Assembly: GCA_005765155.1 (NCBI GenBank) | Contig: VCCP01000006.1 | Span: forward strand, 2,988,501 to 3,052,500 | Length of the DNA stretch: 64,000 bases | Direction: 5' to 3' | From: Zelopaecilomyces penicillatus | Taxonomy: Eukaryota; Ascomycota; Sordariomycetes; Hypocreales; Pseudodiploosporaceae | Part shown: one piece after another, positions 28,607-41,126 of the stretch | How positions within the stretch are numbered: the stretch's first letter is position 1 | How the letters are laid out: each line of letters opens with the position of its first letter | Position numbers and translations under genes: made by a program | The notes under the pieces: model-generated | The model's input: the letters and a program-made list of their open reading frames with translations, nothing else | The model's database searches: none | Told to the model about the DNA's origin: nothing

Positions 28607-31465
28607 ATGGCTCCAACTTCGTCCTCCGACGCCGAATCCACCATGTCCACCTCACAAATTCCCACGACTGCTCCCAGCTCACCACCACAAGCCGATGACG
28701 AGGATGAGTTCGACGATGCGATGATAGAAAAACAGCTCTTGGAAGAAGAGGCGTCTGCGCGGGCCGAAAACACCCTGGCAGAAGAAAAGCGCCTTAAGGC
28801 ACTGGCACAGAAGAAGAAGAGAGGGAAGGCAGAGACCAAGACCGAGCGGGATGCCAAAGCGCGTGAACTCGATGAGCTACTCATGAAGAGCGCTGCTTTC
28901 AGTGATATATTGACCAAGAAGACTCAAGTCCTTGGTCGTGTGGGAAGCAGTTTGGATGGCAAAAAGTTGGGTGAGCATGATTTGCAGATGGCCAAGCAGC
29001 CCAAGTGCATGGTGGGCGGCACAATGCGAGAGTATCAATTGGAGGGTTTAACATGGATGTACGAGATTTGCTCTCAGGGCATGAGTGGCATCCTGGCCGA
29101 TGAAATGGGACTTGGTATGTCTGCGCTGCTTTTTCTCAAGCACTAAACTCTGTGGAATATTAACTGCTTTTAGGCAAAACAATTCAAACAATAGCTTTAA
29201 TAGCTCTCTTACGGGAGCAGGAGGACTATCTCGGCCCACACCTTATTGTGGCACCCCTAAGCACTCTGTCTAACTGGATTGATGAGTTTCATAAATGGAC
29301 ACCATCCATCCCTGTCATCATGTACCACGGGGACAAAAACCAAAGAGAAAGTATATTCGCGAACAAGATGATGAAGCATCTGGAAAAGGGCCGACCGTCA
29401 GTCAAGTTCCCAGTCGTGTGTACATCATATGAGATGGTCCTCAGAGACCAGCATAACCTGTCCCGTATCAACTGGGAATTCATCATCATTGTGCGTTTAG
29501 AACTCTTTACTAATGATGAAGTTGATAACTAACATCTTCTACAGGACGAAGGACATCGCATGAAAAATGCCGAAGCCAAATTATTCCAGCAGCTAAGACA
29601 GTTTACTTCCGCCTCTCGCTTGCTGATAACGGGCACGCCACTTCAGAATAACCTGAAGGAGCTTTGGTCGTTATTGCATTTCTTGCTGCCCAACATTTTC
29701 ACTGACTGGGAAGCGTTTGAGTCCTGGTTTGACTTTTCAGATTTGGAGGACGAGAAGAAAACAGAAGAATTCATTGGCGACCAACGAAAACATGATCTGG
29801 TAAAGAAGATCCACCTGATTCTGCAACCTTTGTTACTGCGTCGTGTCAAACAGGATGTTGCGGCTTATCTCCCAAAGAAGCGGGAGTATGTTCTATTCGC
29901 GCCGATGACCAAGGAACAAACGGATCTGTACAATGTGTTTACTAACAAGAACATCGACACCCGGACATACTTGGAAAACAAGGCAGTGGAAAATATTACA
30001 TCCATCACAGCTTCCCGCAAGTCAAGTCGGGTGGCCTCACGAGCAAGCAGTGTTTCCTCCACTTCCAAGACTAAGAGTTCAGGACAAAAGGCGCAAAAGC
30101 TGCTGTCTCTTCCTGTGAGGGAGTCTCCTCGGAGTAAGAAGACCGAGGACCGTCCCGAATCACCCGCCCGCAACGCTTTTAGTCTCTTGATGGGCAAGCG
30201 CCCAGTGGGCAGGCCGCCGAAGAATGCGAAACCTGAAGTTGAGGCTCCAAGCATAACCCCCGTGAAGCAGGCTACGAAACGGAAGAGCCCGCCCACCGCC
30301 ATTGTGCCGGATACAAAAAGCGCCAAGTCCAGCCGACAATCTACACCGGTCAGTGTACGTGGACGAACACGTATTCGACAATCGTATCAAGACGTGGGGT
30401 CTGACGAGGAGAAACTATCGGATGACGAGTTTGAGGCGAAACTTGCAAAGGAAATGGCTGCTGAGAGTGAAGAGAGTGAGGAAGAGGAATTATCACCTGA
30501 GGAGTTTGAGCGAGTGCAGACGCTCGACGCTGCTAGTATGTCCCCTATGTCCTGACCCTTTTTCTATGGTCTTTTTCATATCCAACATGTACTAATAATC
30601 CTCCTCAGAGAAGCAAATTGCCCAGAAGAAGTTGGGTAACACTCTCGTCCAGCTTCGGCTAGTTTGCAACTCCCCTCACAACTTTTACAACCCATGGGCA
30701 ACTTCCACCAAGATTCCGGTGGATGAGTCTATAGTCACTGCATCCGGGAAGATGCTTCTTCTCGACCAACTTCTCCAAAAGCTTTTTAAAGATGATCACA
30801 AGGTTTTGGTTTTCTCGCAGTTTACTACGCAGCTCGATATTCTAGAAGATTACTGCAGGGAGCTTCGAGGCTGGGACACCTGTCGGATTGACGGCGGTGT
30901 AAGCCAAGATGACAGACGAGAAAGCATTCGCGCGTTTAACACTGATCCTAATTACAAAATCTTCCTGCTGTCAACTCGCGCGGGCGGTCAAGGTATCAAC
31001 CTAGCTTCCGCCGATACAGTCATTCTATTTGATAGCGACTTTAATCCACAGCAAGACCTCCAGGCCCAGGATCGATGCCATCGTATCGGTCAAACCCGCC
31101 CTGTCATTGTTTACCGCCTTGCTACCAAGGGCACCGTCGAGGAATCACTACTCAACTCTGCTGATGCCAAGCGTCGGCTCGAGAAGCTTGTGATTCGCAA
31201 GGGTGGTTTCAAAAGCATGGGTCAAAAGCTGGGGAAGAAAGAAGAAGACCTTGATCAAGAGACCCTGCGCGCTTTGCTGCTCAAAGATGGCCAAGTGTAC
31301 GAGACCTCTGGCGGCGATCAGGTTTTGGGTGATGACGATCTAAACACACTGTGCGATCGTAGTGAGGAAGCCTATGTCAAGGCCGCGCGGGGTGATGGCG
31401 ATGCCGACGCGTTCCGTGTCGTTGAGACAGCGGCGGACTCGATTAAAATGGCTAGAAAGGGGTGA
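28607..31465 (+). CDS. Snf2-family chromatin remodeller of the LSH/DDM1/IRC5 type
   Basis: Four exons, 28607-29114, 29174-29490, 29545-30535 and 30609-31465, give 890 aa. The ATG at 28607 has the better context (CCACCATGG); another lies at 28595. The DEXH lobe has YQLEGLTWMYE, DEMGLGKT (restored across intron 1), IVAPLSTLSNW, DEGHRMKN (across intron 2) and TGTPLQNN. The helicase-C lobe has LVFSQFT, STRAGGQGINLASAD and DRCHRIGQTRPV. Overall order and the acidic/coiled N-terminus match HELLS/DDM1/Irc5, with MUS-30 the Neurospora relative. A roughly 170-residue basic/acidic insert separates the lobes and contains an AT-hook-like KRPVGRPPKN (residues 493-502). The role, by homology, is genome stability and nucleosome sliding; a link to DNA methylation is not shown here. 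Confidence 0.9.
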
Positions 31466-32198
31466 AGAGGAAGTTTTGTGGGGGTGCGCAGTTGTATAAA
31501 ACCCAAAAGAAGGGAATGTGTTGAGACGATGCTGTGTTTATCAGGCTTGACATTTGTTGTCTTGTATTATCTGTTCTGTTTGTTCTTTTAAGGTTCTTTT
31601 TGTGTTTATAGGGACTTGTTTTGCGAGCAGCGTGCATATAAATCTTGCTCAGCGAGAGAAGCTTTGTTTTTGTGGGCATTTTCTCATACATCCCTCCTGA
31701 TTTCGGGGAAAATACCGAGTTCACTGAATAATAAACAGACTATTACATGCAACTACTTGCTCTATGACCATTTAATTCATCATGTTTTAGTAAATCACCC
31801 AGGGAAATGTGTACTCATTCGTCTATGTCAAGACATATGCGCCAGAAAATACCAGGGCTGATTGATTGATTGATTGCATTGTTAAATAGTGTAGTTTGAA
31901 TGATCAAAAGATACATTTTCAATTTCATGACTTCTTAATGGTATAACTAAATCTCCCTTTGTCACTGCCCCAAACTATAATATCAGCATCGCTGATCGTA
32001 ATCACAAAGAAACAGAAAACGCCCCGTTGGCTTTTCCCTTCCAAGACCAAAACTGAACCTAGGTAGACATCATCCGTATGTCGGCAAGTTTCTCTTATGA
32101 CTTGCATCCACATACCACTACTATTTCATGGTTGCTTCCCTGGCCACAAACGTGGCTGGCATTTCAACCAAGACTTTTCTTCTTTCCTTTGGCATACT
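31466..32198. other. convergent 3' region between remodeller and ankyrin gene
   Basis: This 733-bp AT-rich space holds two 3' ends. A short GATT microsatellite (four units, 31860-31875) is present. No gene is recognised. Confidence 0.4.
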
Positions 32199-35100
32199 TC
32201 AGTTAATTTCAGTCACATACCCAATTTGCTTCCTGGGATCCCCCGTCGCACCAGGGGCATTCGCCAGCCGTGTAGCCAGCTTCTCTTGAGTCTCAACCAG
32301 CCTCCGTTGAGCCTCCAGTCTGCCTTGAATACGCTTCTCAGCTGCACCATCCATTCTCTCCAGCTCCTCCCTTTCACTGAGGCGCAACACGCTCAGCGCG
32401 CGCGCGTTACCCATACGCTCCGTATTCATTTTGTTCTCCCACTCGAGGACCTTGCGTTGCCTCGTGTCCTCCGTCTCAATCTCCACCGCGGCAATGGCCC
32501 GTGTTCGTTTGAGCGTCGAGTCCGTCACGGCACGCTGCTCCGCGAGACGGCGCTTCAAGGCCTCATTAGCGAGCGTCTCTTCAAGCTGCGCCTTGGCCTG
32601 GACGGCGCCGAGGTCTTCGCCATGGAGCTTTCTGCGTCGGGAATCTTCTAGCTCTGCCTTCTGGCTTTGGATCTGCTGCTCTATCGAAGCAATCTCCCGC
32701 TTCCTGGCTAGCGCGATAGCAAATTCTTGGGACTCGTCGGCTAATCGCTCTGCGCGCGCTTTGCGTGCTCGCTCTTGGACTGCGATGTCCTCGGGAAGAC
32801 CAATTGCGCCTTCTGGTTGAGAGCCAGAGTTGGCATAAAACACATCAGTCGCCCGGTTGGCATGGAGCACTTCAAGTATTTGCTCTGTGAAATCTGACTT
32901 TTGAAGCACATTTTTCACATACATGGTGGCGGAGTAAGTAAAGTCGTCATCAACATAGTGATTATAAGGCTTGTTGATATGTTTCCACATGCCACTTTTC
33001 AGAAGAGCTCTCGTCGTTGTAACCGGATCTGCTGCATCGAAACAAAGATGTAGTATAGATTTCCCACGCGATTTAATGGAAAGGTCGGATCCAGAGTTGA
33101 TAAGAAGCGCCATGACCTTTTGCATTTTCCGCTCAAGCTCTGGATTCATCTCGCAGTTATCTGATCCATGCAAACACACTTCTCCGAGAGCACCTCGGCC
33201 ATTATGAAGTGGGCTGGGAAAGTCGGGATCATGTCCGGACTCAATGAGTACCCTGACTGCTGGTAGGTTCAACTCCCTAGCGGAGTTGTGTAAAGATCCA
33301 TCATCCTTGGAAGGTTCTGCAGCCAGGAGACAAGACATCATTTGAATGGCAATATCCCCGCCGATATGTGTCGCCATGGCAAGAGGAGTTCGTCCAAAAG
33401 AGTCAATAACATCAACCTCGGCACCTTCTAGTAAGAGTAGTTTGACAATATCGGGCCGACGGTTTTGGACAGCCAACATAAGAGGTGTAGTGCCAGACAA
33501 TCGAGTTTCAAAGTTGACTTTGGCTATTTATCTTGTTAGTGGAAGGGAAACTCTGCAGAAGGGTTGATTTACTTACCTCCTCTTTCGACCAGTATCTGAA
33601 TCAAGGCAGTACTGATCCGCTTTTGTGGCTGCGCAATAGCCCACGTCAGCAGTGTGACCTCCTCTTCCTCGTCTATGTTTGGATGCAGTTTGTACGTCGT
33701 TGTTTGGTCGTGATAGTAACCTGCGTCCAACAATGTTGTGAGAACGGTTGAAGATCGCGGGTATTGTGACATGGCTTGTGCTAGCATCGGCTGGGAACCC
33801 TGCTCACTGGCCATGACATCAACCCGGACATTGCCCTCGTGGTAGTCGGCAAAAATCTGAAACAGTTCCAAAATCTCAGTCTGAGTGAGAACATTATCAA
33901 ATATGCGATGAAAAGCATGTGTCAGTGTTTCAGCTGACGGATGACAGCTCAGCAATTTGCGGGTCCAGTTGGCATTTGCCTTTGATGCCGCCAACTTTAG
34001 GGGCTCTCCGTGATTGTGGTTGACATCTGGATTGTGCTTTGTGAGTAGATCAACAAACTGGTCTGCGAGTTCTGATGTGTCATGAGTGTAGTTCTTCATC
34101 ACAAGAATGAGCGATTCACTCAGAGCATCGCCTTTCGCCCCTTTTTGTAGGAGTAGCTGAGCTGTCGTTAGACCAGATTCAGTAAACCAGCTTTCAAAAT
34201 TGGCATCGTTAAACGCCTGATTGAAAGCCATGTTGATATCATTTTGTGATATATCCTTGGAGAGAAATAGTGAGAGTGAAGAGGATGCAGCCTTCTGAGT
34301 GGCATCCACCAGACTTTTACACCCATTGGCTGATGGGGATGCCCCATGATCAAGAAGCAGTTTGACCAGTCGCTCCTCTGGGTCTTCTTCATTCACTGCG
34401 TCGTTCAACGCAATGTGTACGTCCTCAGCTGCAGGCAATCCGGCTCTTATTAAATCGTTAATTATGCGAAATCGAGTGTCGCGATTAAGTGTCCAAGATT
34501 CCTTGAGAGCTCGGATAAGTGTGGGGTGCGAAGCCTTCGTCTAATAAGTTTGTCAATAGCTGCAACTTATCGGATCACATTATATGGGAGGAATGTTGCT
34601 TACCTGGCTACTTCCATCATCCCAAAGACCCAAAAGCAACTCTAGATTATCGACGAAGGCACTTCTAGTGGCGGCCACCACAGCCTCGCCGTTGTTATAA
34701 TTGGGATCAGCACCAGCTACTAATAAGACTTTCAGAAGGCCCTGACCACCTTCCCCATATCTTGCTGCAAACTGAAGCTGTGCATCAACAAGATCACCAC
34801 TGACACCTTTCTTCAAAAGCTGTTCGAAAATCATTGCTCGTTTGTTCAAATCACGAACCTCGGTGGCTGCTTGGAATCCCTTCCCCAAGGTAGTCTTTTC
34901 GGTACTGCCCTCTGATCTCAGAAGTACCTTGAGAACTTCAACCGACCCGCCACGGCAGGCTTCGATGATGGCTTGGCCGTTATTACTCGATATACTGGCC
35001 CCATGCGCCATTAGGATATCGCCGAGCTTGAGATCACCATCTCGGGCGGCAATAAGTAAGGCATTTGATGCCACAACGGGAGATACTCCAGAAGCAAGTA

Positions 35101-37852
35101 GACTCTGGCAAATGGAACTTCGTACTGCGCGGTTTTTAATATCAGCCGCCCGTGTGAGGGCCAGATTTCTGCTCTCGGCAGAATATTGCGATTTTGTGAG
35201 CAACAGATCGGTTACTTGTGACAACTCCTTTGACACAGCCACGGACAATGCCTCTCCATCTGAGGTATCTGCTTTGCTGGCTAGGACGCTAAGTAGAGAT
35301 AGGTCATCAGGGTAGGTCGTGATAGCATGAAGCAAGGCTCGATTCACTTCAGCTGGCAGTGCACCAGTCTCCACCAGCTTTTTAGTCAGGGTCAATCGGT
35401 CCATCGGTTCCAAAATGCGGAGCGCATGTGGCAGAGCCGAGCCGAGCGATGCTGGACTTGGTGGGTTTGGACATCCAAATAGCAGCTCTATTATTTTCAA
35501 ATTGGCCGCAATTACAGCATGACACAGCGCCGCAGATTTGAAAGCATTCGTGTCTGCCCCTGCATCTAACAATAATTTGAGCGCCGAAAAGGTTGGCTGC
35601 TCACTACTATCTCGGACGAGAGACTGGACCTCGTGGACAAGCATCCCGCTAACATCCTCCTTTCTTTCTGACCTAGCGAGCATCAAATTCATTTTCCAAG
35701 TTTTGGTTTCTGTGGATGGCATAGGTGCAAGATCATGCAGCCCTCTGGTGATGGTGTCAGCTGTCGGTTTCCCGTGGCTCAGAACCAACTCTAAGACCTT
35801 GGGGTCCGGATTGATGGCCGCTTGCTTCATAATTGAACCATCAAGAGCGTTGATTTCAGCATTCCCCTTTTCGGCCAAAAGTCGTAACAGGGACATGTCA
35901 ACTGGTGTTTCAGAAAGCGTATCTAATAAGGCTGTCGCAATTTCGTTGACGCCAATGACAGCTCCAGCGTGAAGCAACATGGTGATCGTCTCATACCTCG
36001 CACGATGATCTTGCACCCGCATTGCATCTTGCACACGAGCTGCAGCGGTTTGCGGAGAAGCTTTCTTGAGTAATGCAGCAAGAAGACCAAGGTCTTTTTG
36101 CCGGATCACAGAACTTAGTCCAGCGCCTTGGTTGAAATTTATGTCTGCGTTGTGTTGGAGAAGAAGAGTGATGAGAGCGTTGTCTCTTTGAGACACATCC
36201 TCATCGATAGAATGCTGCAGGGCAGCGTGCAAACATGGGCCAGACAATGATCTCCTGAGGAAAAGCTCAACCATCTGATAGCGGTCCTTTGCAGGAAGTT
36301 TCCTTGTTAGTGGAAAGACAGCCGTCAGGGTTTCTGATGAGGGACGACCAGCCAGGATTTTCTGTGTCATTAATGTGTCACCACGCAAAACAGCTGTGCG
36401 GAGTGCCTCTCCATCTCGGTGATCAGCAGACGCCACGGCATGGCGTCCACTCCCCCGAGAGCCCTTTGATGGTTGACCACTATTGTCTGCCTGCTTAGAC
36501 GAGGGCATGTAGGGGTTTAGCAGCAATTCAATGGAATTGGCATCTCCCGCTTCAGTTGCATTGATGAGTGCTTCATTAAGCACATTCCCATTCGCACCTT
36601 TCTTGAGCAACAGGGTCAATAGCTGATTACGGCTCTCAAACGTGGCCTGCTTCGGTATCAAAGGCACACAGCTCGATGCTAAGGATGGGTTAAGTATTGA
36701 TCTGTCGTTGAGTAGTGAGACCACCAGATCCATCTGGCCACGGGAGATGGCAGTTTTCAACACTGCCGCATCATTGTACTCGATAGAGGCGCCGTAGGCG
36801 GCTAGCAGATTCACCATATCATAAAATTGTGATTGGCATGCCTGCTCAAGGGCCTGTGCTAGGAAACCGCCCTCGGCCCCGGCACAAAGAAGAAGCTCCG
36901 CAATATCCAGCTTGGTAGCTGGATTTAGGGACTTGTGCTCGAATAGAAGTCGGAAGGCGTCATTAAGCCCAGGGTTATGCGGTGGCTTATTACCCATGAC
37001 AATCGCAACGGCAATGTCTCGACGACCCATGTTAATAGCACATCGAAGAGCCTCAGCCTGGTTGTAGTTGCTGTCTGCCGTGGAGCGACTAAGATGGAGA
37101 ACAGTTTCCAAACAGCCTGCTCTTGCCGCATCGCCCATCGACTCCGACACCAAGGGGGGTGGGGGCCGGCCGTCAGATTGCAGAACAAGGTTGATCAAGT
37201 GAGAAAGCCCGTGAACACTGCAGGCTTGGCGAAAAGCAATCTGCCCTTCTGGTGATTTCGCCAGACTGGCTCCATACCTAAGAAGTGATTCAACGATGGG
37301 GGTGTTCCCATTCCTGATGGCAACTGGAAGGCTTGCATCGAGAGAAATCGAATCAGCATGAGGGAGTAAAACCTGAACGGTCTCGACCTGGCCATTTTCT
37401 ACAGCAGTTTTGAGCAAATGAGTCCGATCAACAAAGCATTCCAAGCTTCGTCTCCTGTTCAAGAGTCCACCTTTCTGCTGTTGCATACCGGCCAAATCAA
37501 CGCCGGCGGCCGTCAGTTTTCCAATGAGCGCCTCCACAACTCCGGTCGAACCGCCATTAGCGATCCATGATGCCAAAACTTCCAATACATCGCGAGGATC
37601 CGAGTTCTTGCCCTTTTTCAGATTGGACGAAGAAAACGCACGAGTCAGGTTGTTTTTAGACTTGGTCTTGGTGGCATCGAGAGCATGTCGCTGCAGGAGA
37701 TCATCGGCGACCTGATCATCACCATGCGTGCGAAAGGTAGGCGGCAGTCGTGGACGCGAGAGTTGGTGTGGTGCTGGTGGAAGCACAATGCCCCATTCGG
37801 CTGACAGCTGGAGAATGCGCCGTTGGCGATCGTTGGGGGTGAGGGACGGCAT
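32199..37852 (-). CDS. giant ankyrin-repeat protein with C-terminal coiled coil
   Basis: Three exons read on the minus strand are 37852-34604, 34540-33577 and 33523-32199, giving 1845 aa. Introns are 63 and 53 nt with GTAAGC..TTAG and GTAAGT..ATAG ends, and both joins keep frame. The first about 1380 residues are helical repeats of degenerate ankyrin type that also show a longer period: units like PNYNNGEAVVAATRS alternate with units ending in LLKKGANGNVLNEAL. Two canonical ankyrin repeats follow in exon 3 (GTTPLMLAVQNRRPDIVKLL, then GRTPLAMATHIGGD). The last about 200 residues are a highly charged coiled coil (many EER, RRR and QKAELE runs). No signal peptide, membrane helix, NACHT or enzymatic domain is visible. 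It is likely a cytoplasmic scaffold; no specific function can be assigned. Confidence 0.82.
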
Positions 37853-39571
37853 TACGGTATTATGAGCAGTAGCGTCATCTGGGCTGGCTCGGCTTAAGTA
37901 AGGCAGATAGACTGAGTGAGGTATGAAAGCGATAAGATGTACTGGTTAGTATAAGCGAGTGACTGGAAGCAGGGCGTGTCGTGTCGATTCACATAAAGTC
38001 GAATCACGGGGAGGCAGAAGCAGCTGAAGTTTGAGTTGGTGGGCCCGGGAACCGTGATGCTGACGATTGAAGGCCGCGAGAGGATTGGCAGTGATGAAGA
38101 TGTTGAGTATGCAGATGAAGTCGCGATGATGATTATCAAGCCTTCTTCTCTCTCAACGTTTCCCCTTGATGGGCTTGGCTGCGTTTCTGGAACACATGGG
38201 AAACAAAGAGTAATAATGGGATGGCCATCGCCTTTAGTAGAGGTTAGGTTGGAGGTGAAACTTCCATCAGTGGGCGAGGTCAAGCCACAGCCTCGCCGGG
38301 AGCGGTAAGTGGAGCTCCCCGAGACGCTAAAGAGCTTGAAGTTACAGCGATCGCCAGTCCAACTGCCTGCATGTAGGAGCCATCAGCGCGGTGCCTCGTA
38401 AACCACCGCCAGAATGCTGCCCTTCAGAGGTATAGCGTGCCACTACAGTGGACCCCCCCCCCCTAATTCACCTTGAATGACTGGCCATTGGTGGTGCACT
38501 TGACCGTGGGGATTAATCTAAACCCTCTCTGTGGTGTCGTTTTCGCTAGGAGTCAATAGCACCAAACGTTATCGTATCGTTATTTGGCCACGCAATTGCA
38601 TTGTCTGAGTTTAAAACTCAATTGAATAAAAAGTCGAAATACGGAATCAACCATGTCATCATGACCCATCTTCAGCAAAATGCCTGTTGCGGATCCCCAA
38701 TCTCTGTTCACCTCATCCACCGTTGATTCGCGGCCTTGGCTGCACCGCCCCAAAGGCTTTGTCGTCCAATCGCCCAGCATTGCGCGTCCCTGGTGCAAAT
38801 CCTCCGCCCCATACTGAAAAAGGGTCCCAGGGCACGAATCAAACCTTGTCCTGTCACTAGCTAAATTACTGAAAGCTCACACTCCTGGCAGTGTTGATTA
38901 GCAGTTCCTGTTACAGAGTAGACAGGCACTGTTTCTATAAATAGGTAGGTGGTTTGGCAGGCAAGACGACCCCCATTCAAAGGCCGATGCTCGGGAACAG
39001 CCGAGTCATGACATGCCGGACAATGGATGCGAAGAAGCGGAGTAGAAGACGCGGCAGCAGAAATAAAAGAACCCCATTGTCCTTATTGCTCCTCTTGAAG
39101 CCTTTACCGCACTCACTCGTTCCACGATGACAGTGATAAGCTACGAGTCTAAACCCCTGGTTAAAAGGGCTGGGATGGAAACGTCACCCACTCAGCACAG
39201 GCCGTGACATGCAACGCTCCTGCATATAGTCAATGGCCAATGTATGCCTTACCAGATGAACAAAGATGGAGAGAAAAAAGTCCATTGATGATCGAAGCCA
39301 TTGTTTGGCACCAATGCCCCTTCTTTCTAGGCCTAACTTGAAGGGCTTCGGGCATACCACGTCGTACAGCGGCTAAGAACACACGCCACTGTTGTCGTCC
39401 TGCCACGTGTGGAGACCACCAGGCTGTACTCCGCATGATGTCACCAATTGCAACACGCTGCCTCTTGTCCACGCAACAGCCTCTTAAGACACCATCCGGG
39501 AATCCCAAAAGCCTAAGAAGTCTAAATGCCTAACTGATCATAGACCGTTCTGAATAGCCCAAACCCACGTC
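37853..39571. promoter_or_regulatory. long divergent intergenic region
   Basis: This 1.7-kb region lies between the ankyrin gene and the dehalogenase-like gene. It has a run of 11 C at 38453-38463 and no supported coding. Small open frames (38036-38308, 39230-39508) have no recognisable content. Confidence 0.4.
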
Positions 39572-40459
39572 ATGTTTGACGCATTCGAACCACTCAATTT
39601 CACTACGGAAAGTGAACCCCATGTCGTGATCCACGGCATCAAAAGCGGCGACTCAACCTCGCCCCTCCCACCCCTCCTGCTCCTCCATGGCTTCCCACAG
39701 ACTCATCACATCTGGCACTACATAGCGCCTCGGCTGCTTCACAAATACACCATCGTGATCCCAGACCTCCGTGGCTATGGAGAGTCCTCCAAACCAGACC
39801 CCGTCTCCGCCTACGCAAAGAGCGCCATGGCCAGGGACTGCATAGCTGTCATGGACCAGCTCGGCTTTGGGTCCTTCTTTGTCTGTGCACACGATCGTGG
39901 CGCCCGCGTCGCCCACAAGCTGCTCGTCGATCATCCGGACCGCGTCCGCAGCGCTATCCTACTGGACATTTGCCCGACACTCGCCATGTACTCGGCCACC
40001 AACTTTGACTTTGCCAAACATTACTTTCACTGGTTCTTCCTGATCCAGGAGGCCCCGCTGCCTGAGACTCTCGTCTCGGGCAGCGCTAGGAAAGTCGCCG
40101 ACGCCTTTCTGGGTGGTGCGCAGCCCTGGTTTGAACAGGGCGTATATGAGCACTACGTCAAGAGCCTAGAGGACCCGGACACAATTCACGGCATGTGCAA
40201 TGACTATCGAGCTGGTGCAACGCTGGACTTGGATGAAGCAAGGGATGATTTGAGTAACAACAGGCTAATTCGCTGTCCACTCAGGGTTATCTGGGGTAAC
40301 CGTGGCGTGATTGAGAAATGCTTCGACGCACTAAAAGAATGGCGCGCAGTCACAGATAAAGACTTTGAGGTTGATGGCTACAGTATTGATTCGGGACACT
40401 TCATCCCAGAAGAAGCTCCAGACAAAGTAGTTGCAGCTGTGCTAGAGTTTCTGGTCTAG
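39572..40459 (+). CDS. haloacetate/fluoroacetate dehalogenase-like alpha/beta hydrolase
   Basis: This 295-aa single-exon gene has no signal peptide. Residues known from bacterial fluoroacetate dehalogenases are all in place: nucleophile Asp108 in AHDRGAR, carboxylate-binding Arg109 and Arg112, Asp132, the halide-pocket trio His153-Trp154 (YFHWFF) and Tyr212 (DYRAGAT), and the base His276 in SGHFIPEE. The oxyanion segment LLLHGFPQTHHIWH precedes these. Epoxide hydrolases share the fold and the Asp nucleophile but use paired cap tyrosines and lack the Arg pair, so dehalogenase-like is the better call. Natural substrate is unknown; small 2-halo acids or other alpha-substituted acids are possible. 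It is close to bacterial homologues and intronless, which would fit old lateral transfer, but that is unproven. Confidence 0.82.
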   Translation: MFDAFEPLNFTTESEPHVVIHGIKSGDSTSPLPPLLLLHGFPQTHHIWHYIAPRLLHKYTIVIPDLRGYGESSKPDPVSAYAKSAMARDCIAVMDQLGFGSFFVCAHDRGARVAHKLLVDHPDRVRSAILLDICPTLAMYSATNFDFAKHYFHWFFLIQEAPLPETLVSGSARKVADAFLGGAQPWFEQGVYEHYVKSLEDPDTIHGMCNDYRAGATLDLDEARDDLSNNRLIRCPLRVIWGNRGVIEKCFDALKEWRAVTDKDFEVDGYSIDSGHFIPEEAPDKVVAAVLEFLV

Positions 40460-41126
40460 CCAAACAGTAAGACATCTTCACCAGCTCAAACGTTTATAAA
40501 ATGTTACATTTTCAAATGACAATAACGCCAATAACGTACCTGCAATGCCCCTCTCTCAATTGCCGGTTTACGGGAGCCCTGTTTATCAAAGCAATTAATA
40601 ACGAATGAGAAGCTGCATCCAAATTGCAAGTTAGCGCCACAAACCTGCTGACAACGACCTGACATTGGATTTCCATTCACGAATAGGCGTCCACCAGCCA
40701 CTCAGAGTTGCATGTAAGTCAGATTCATGGTGTGTTAGAAAAGAGAAACAACCGCATCATGAATGATGCCGCTCATTTTTCTGAACATGCATGCCCGCCC
40801 TTTCAGCGGCGGATCCATGTAAAACCCCATATGCCACACAGTACCATAGTACTTCGTAATTCCGGATATCGATTCCCTCTGTCTTCATCCTTGGAAATCC
40901 TCCAATGGTGTTTGCCTCGTATAGCCGAAAAGTCCGTAGAGTTTGCCGATGGGAGTCAATTCGATCCTTCACACAAGGTCTTAGTAATCTGTGACTTACC
41001 CATGGCGTTATCACGCTGTTTTCTTGGTAATACATGACGGGGTCTTGATTTCCTAGAAAAGGCAAAACTGGTCCCCCCCTCGTCTAGACTCCATGTCCCG
41101 TTAATTGAGAGGCAACACACATAACA
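40460..41126. other. intergenic region between two plus-strand genes
   Basis: This 667-bp space holds the dehalogenase 3' end and the quinone reductase promoter. No gene or repeat is supported. Confidence 0.4.

Noticed and set aside
37853..39571. Small open frames in the long gap before the dehalogenase-like gene
   Set aside because: They are short, without motifs, and not joined by good splice sites into anything longer.
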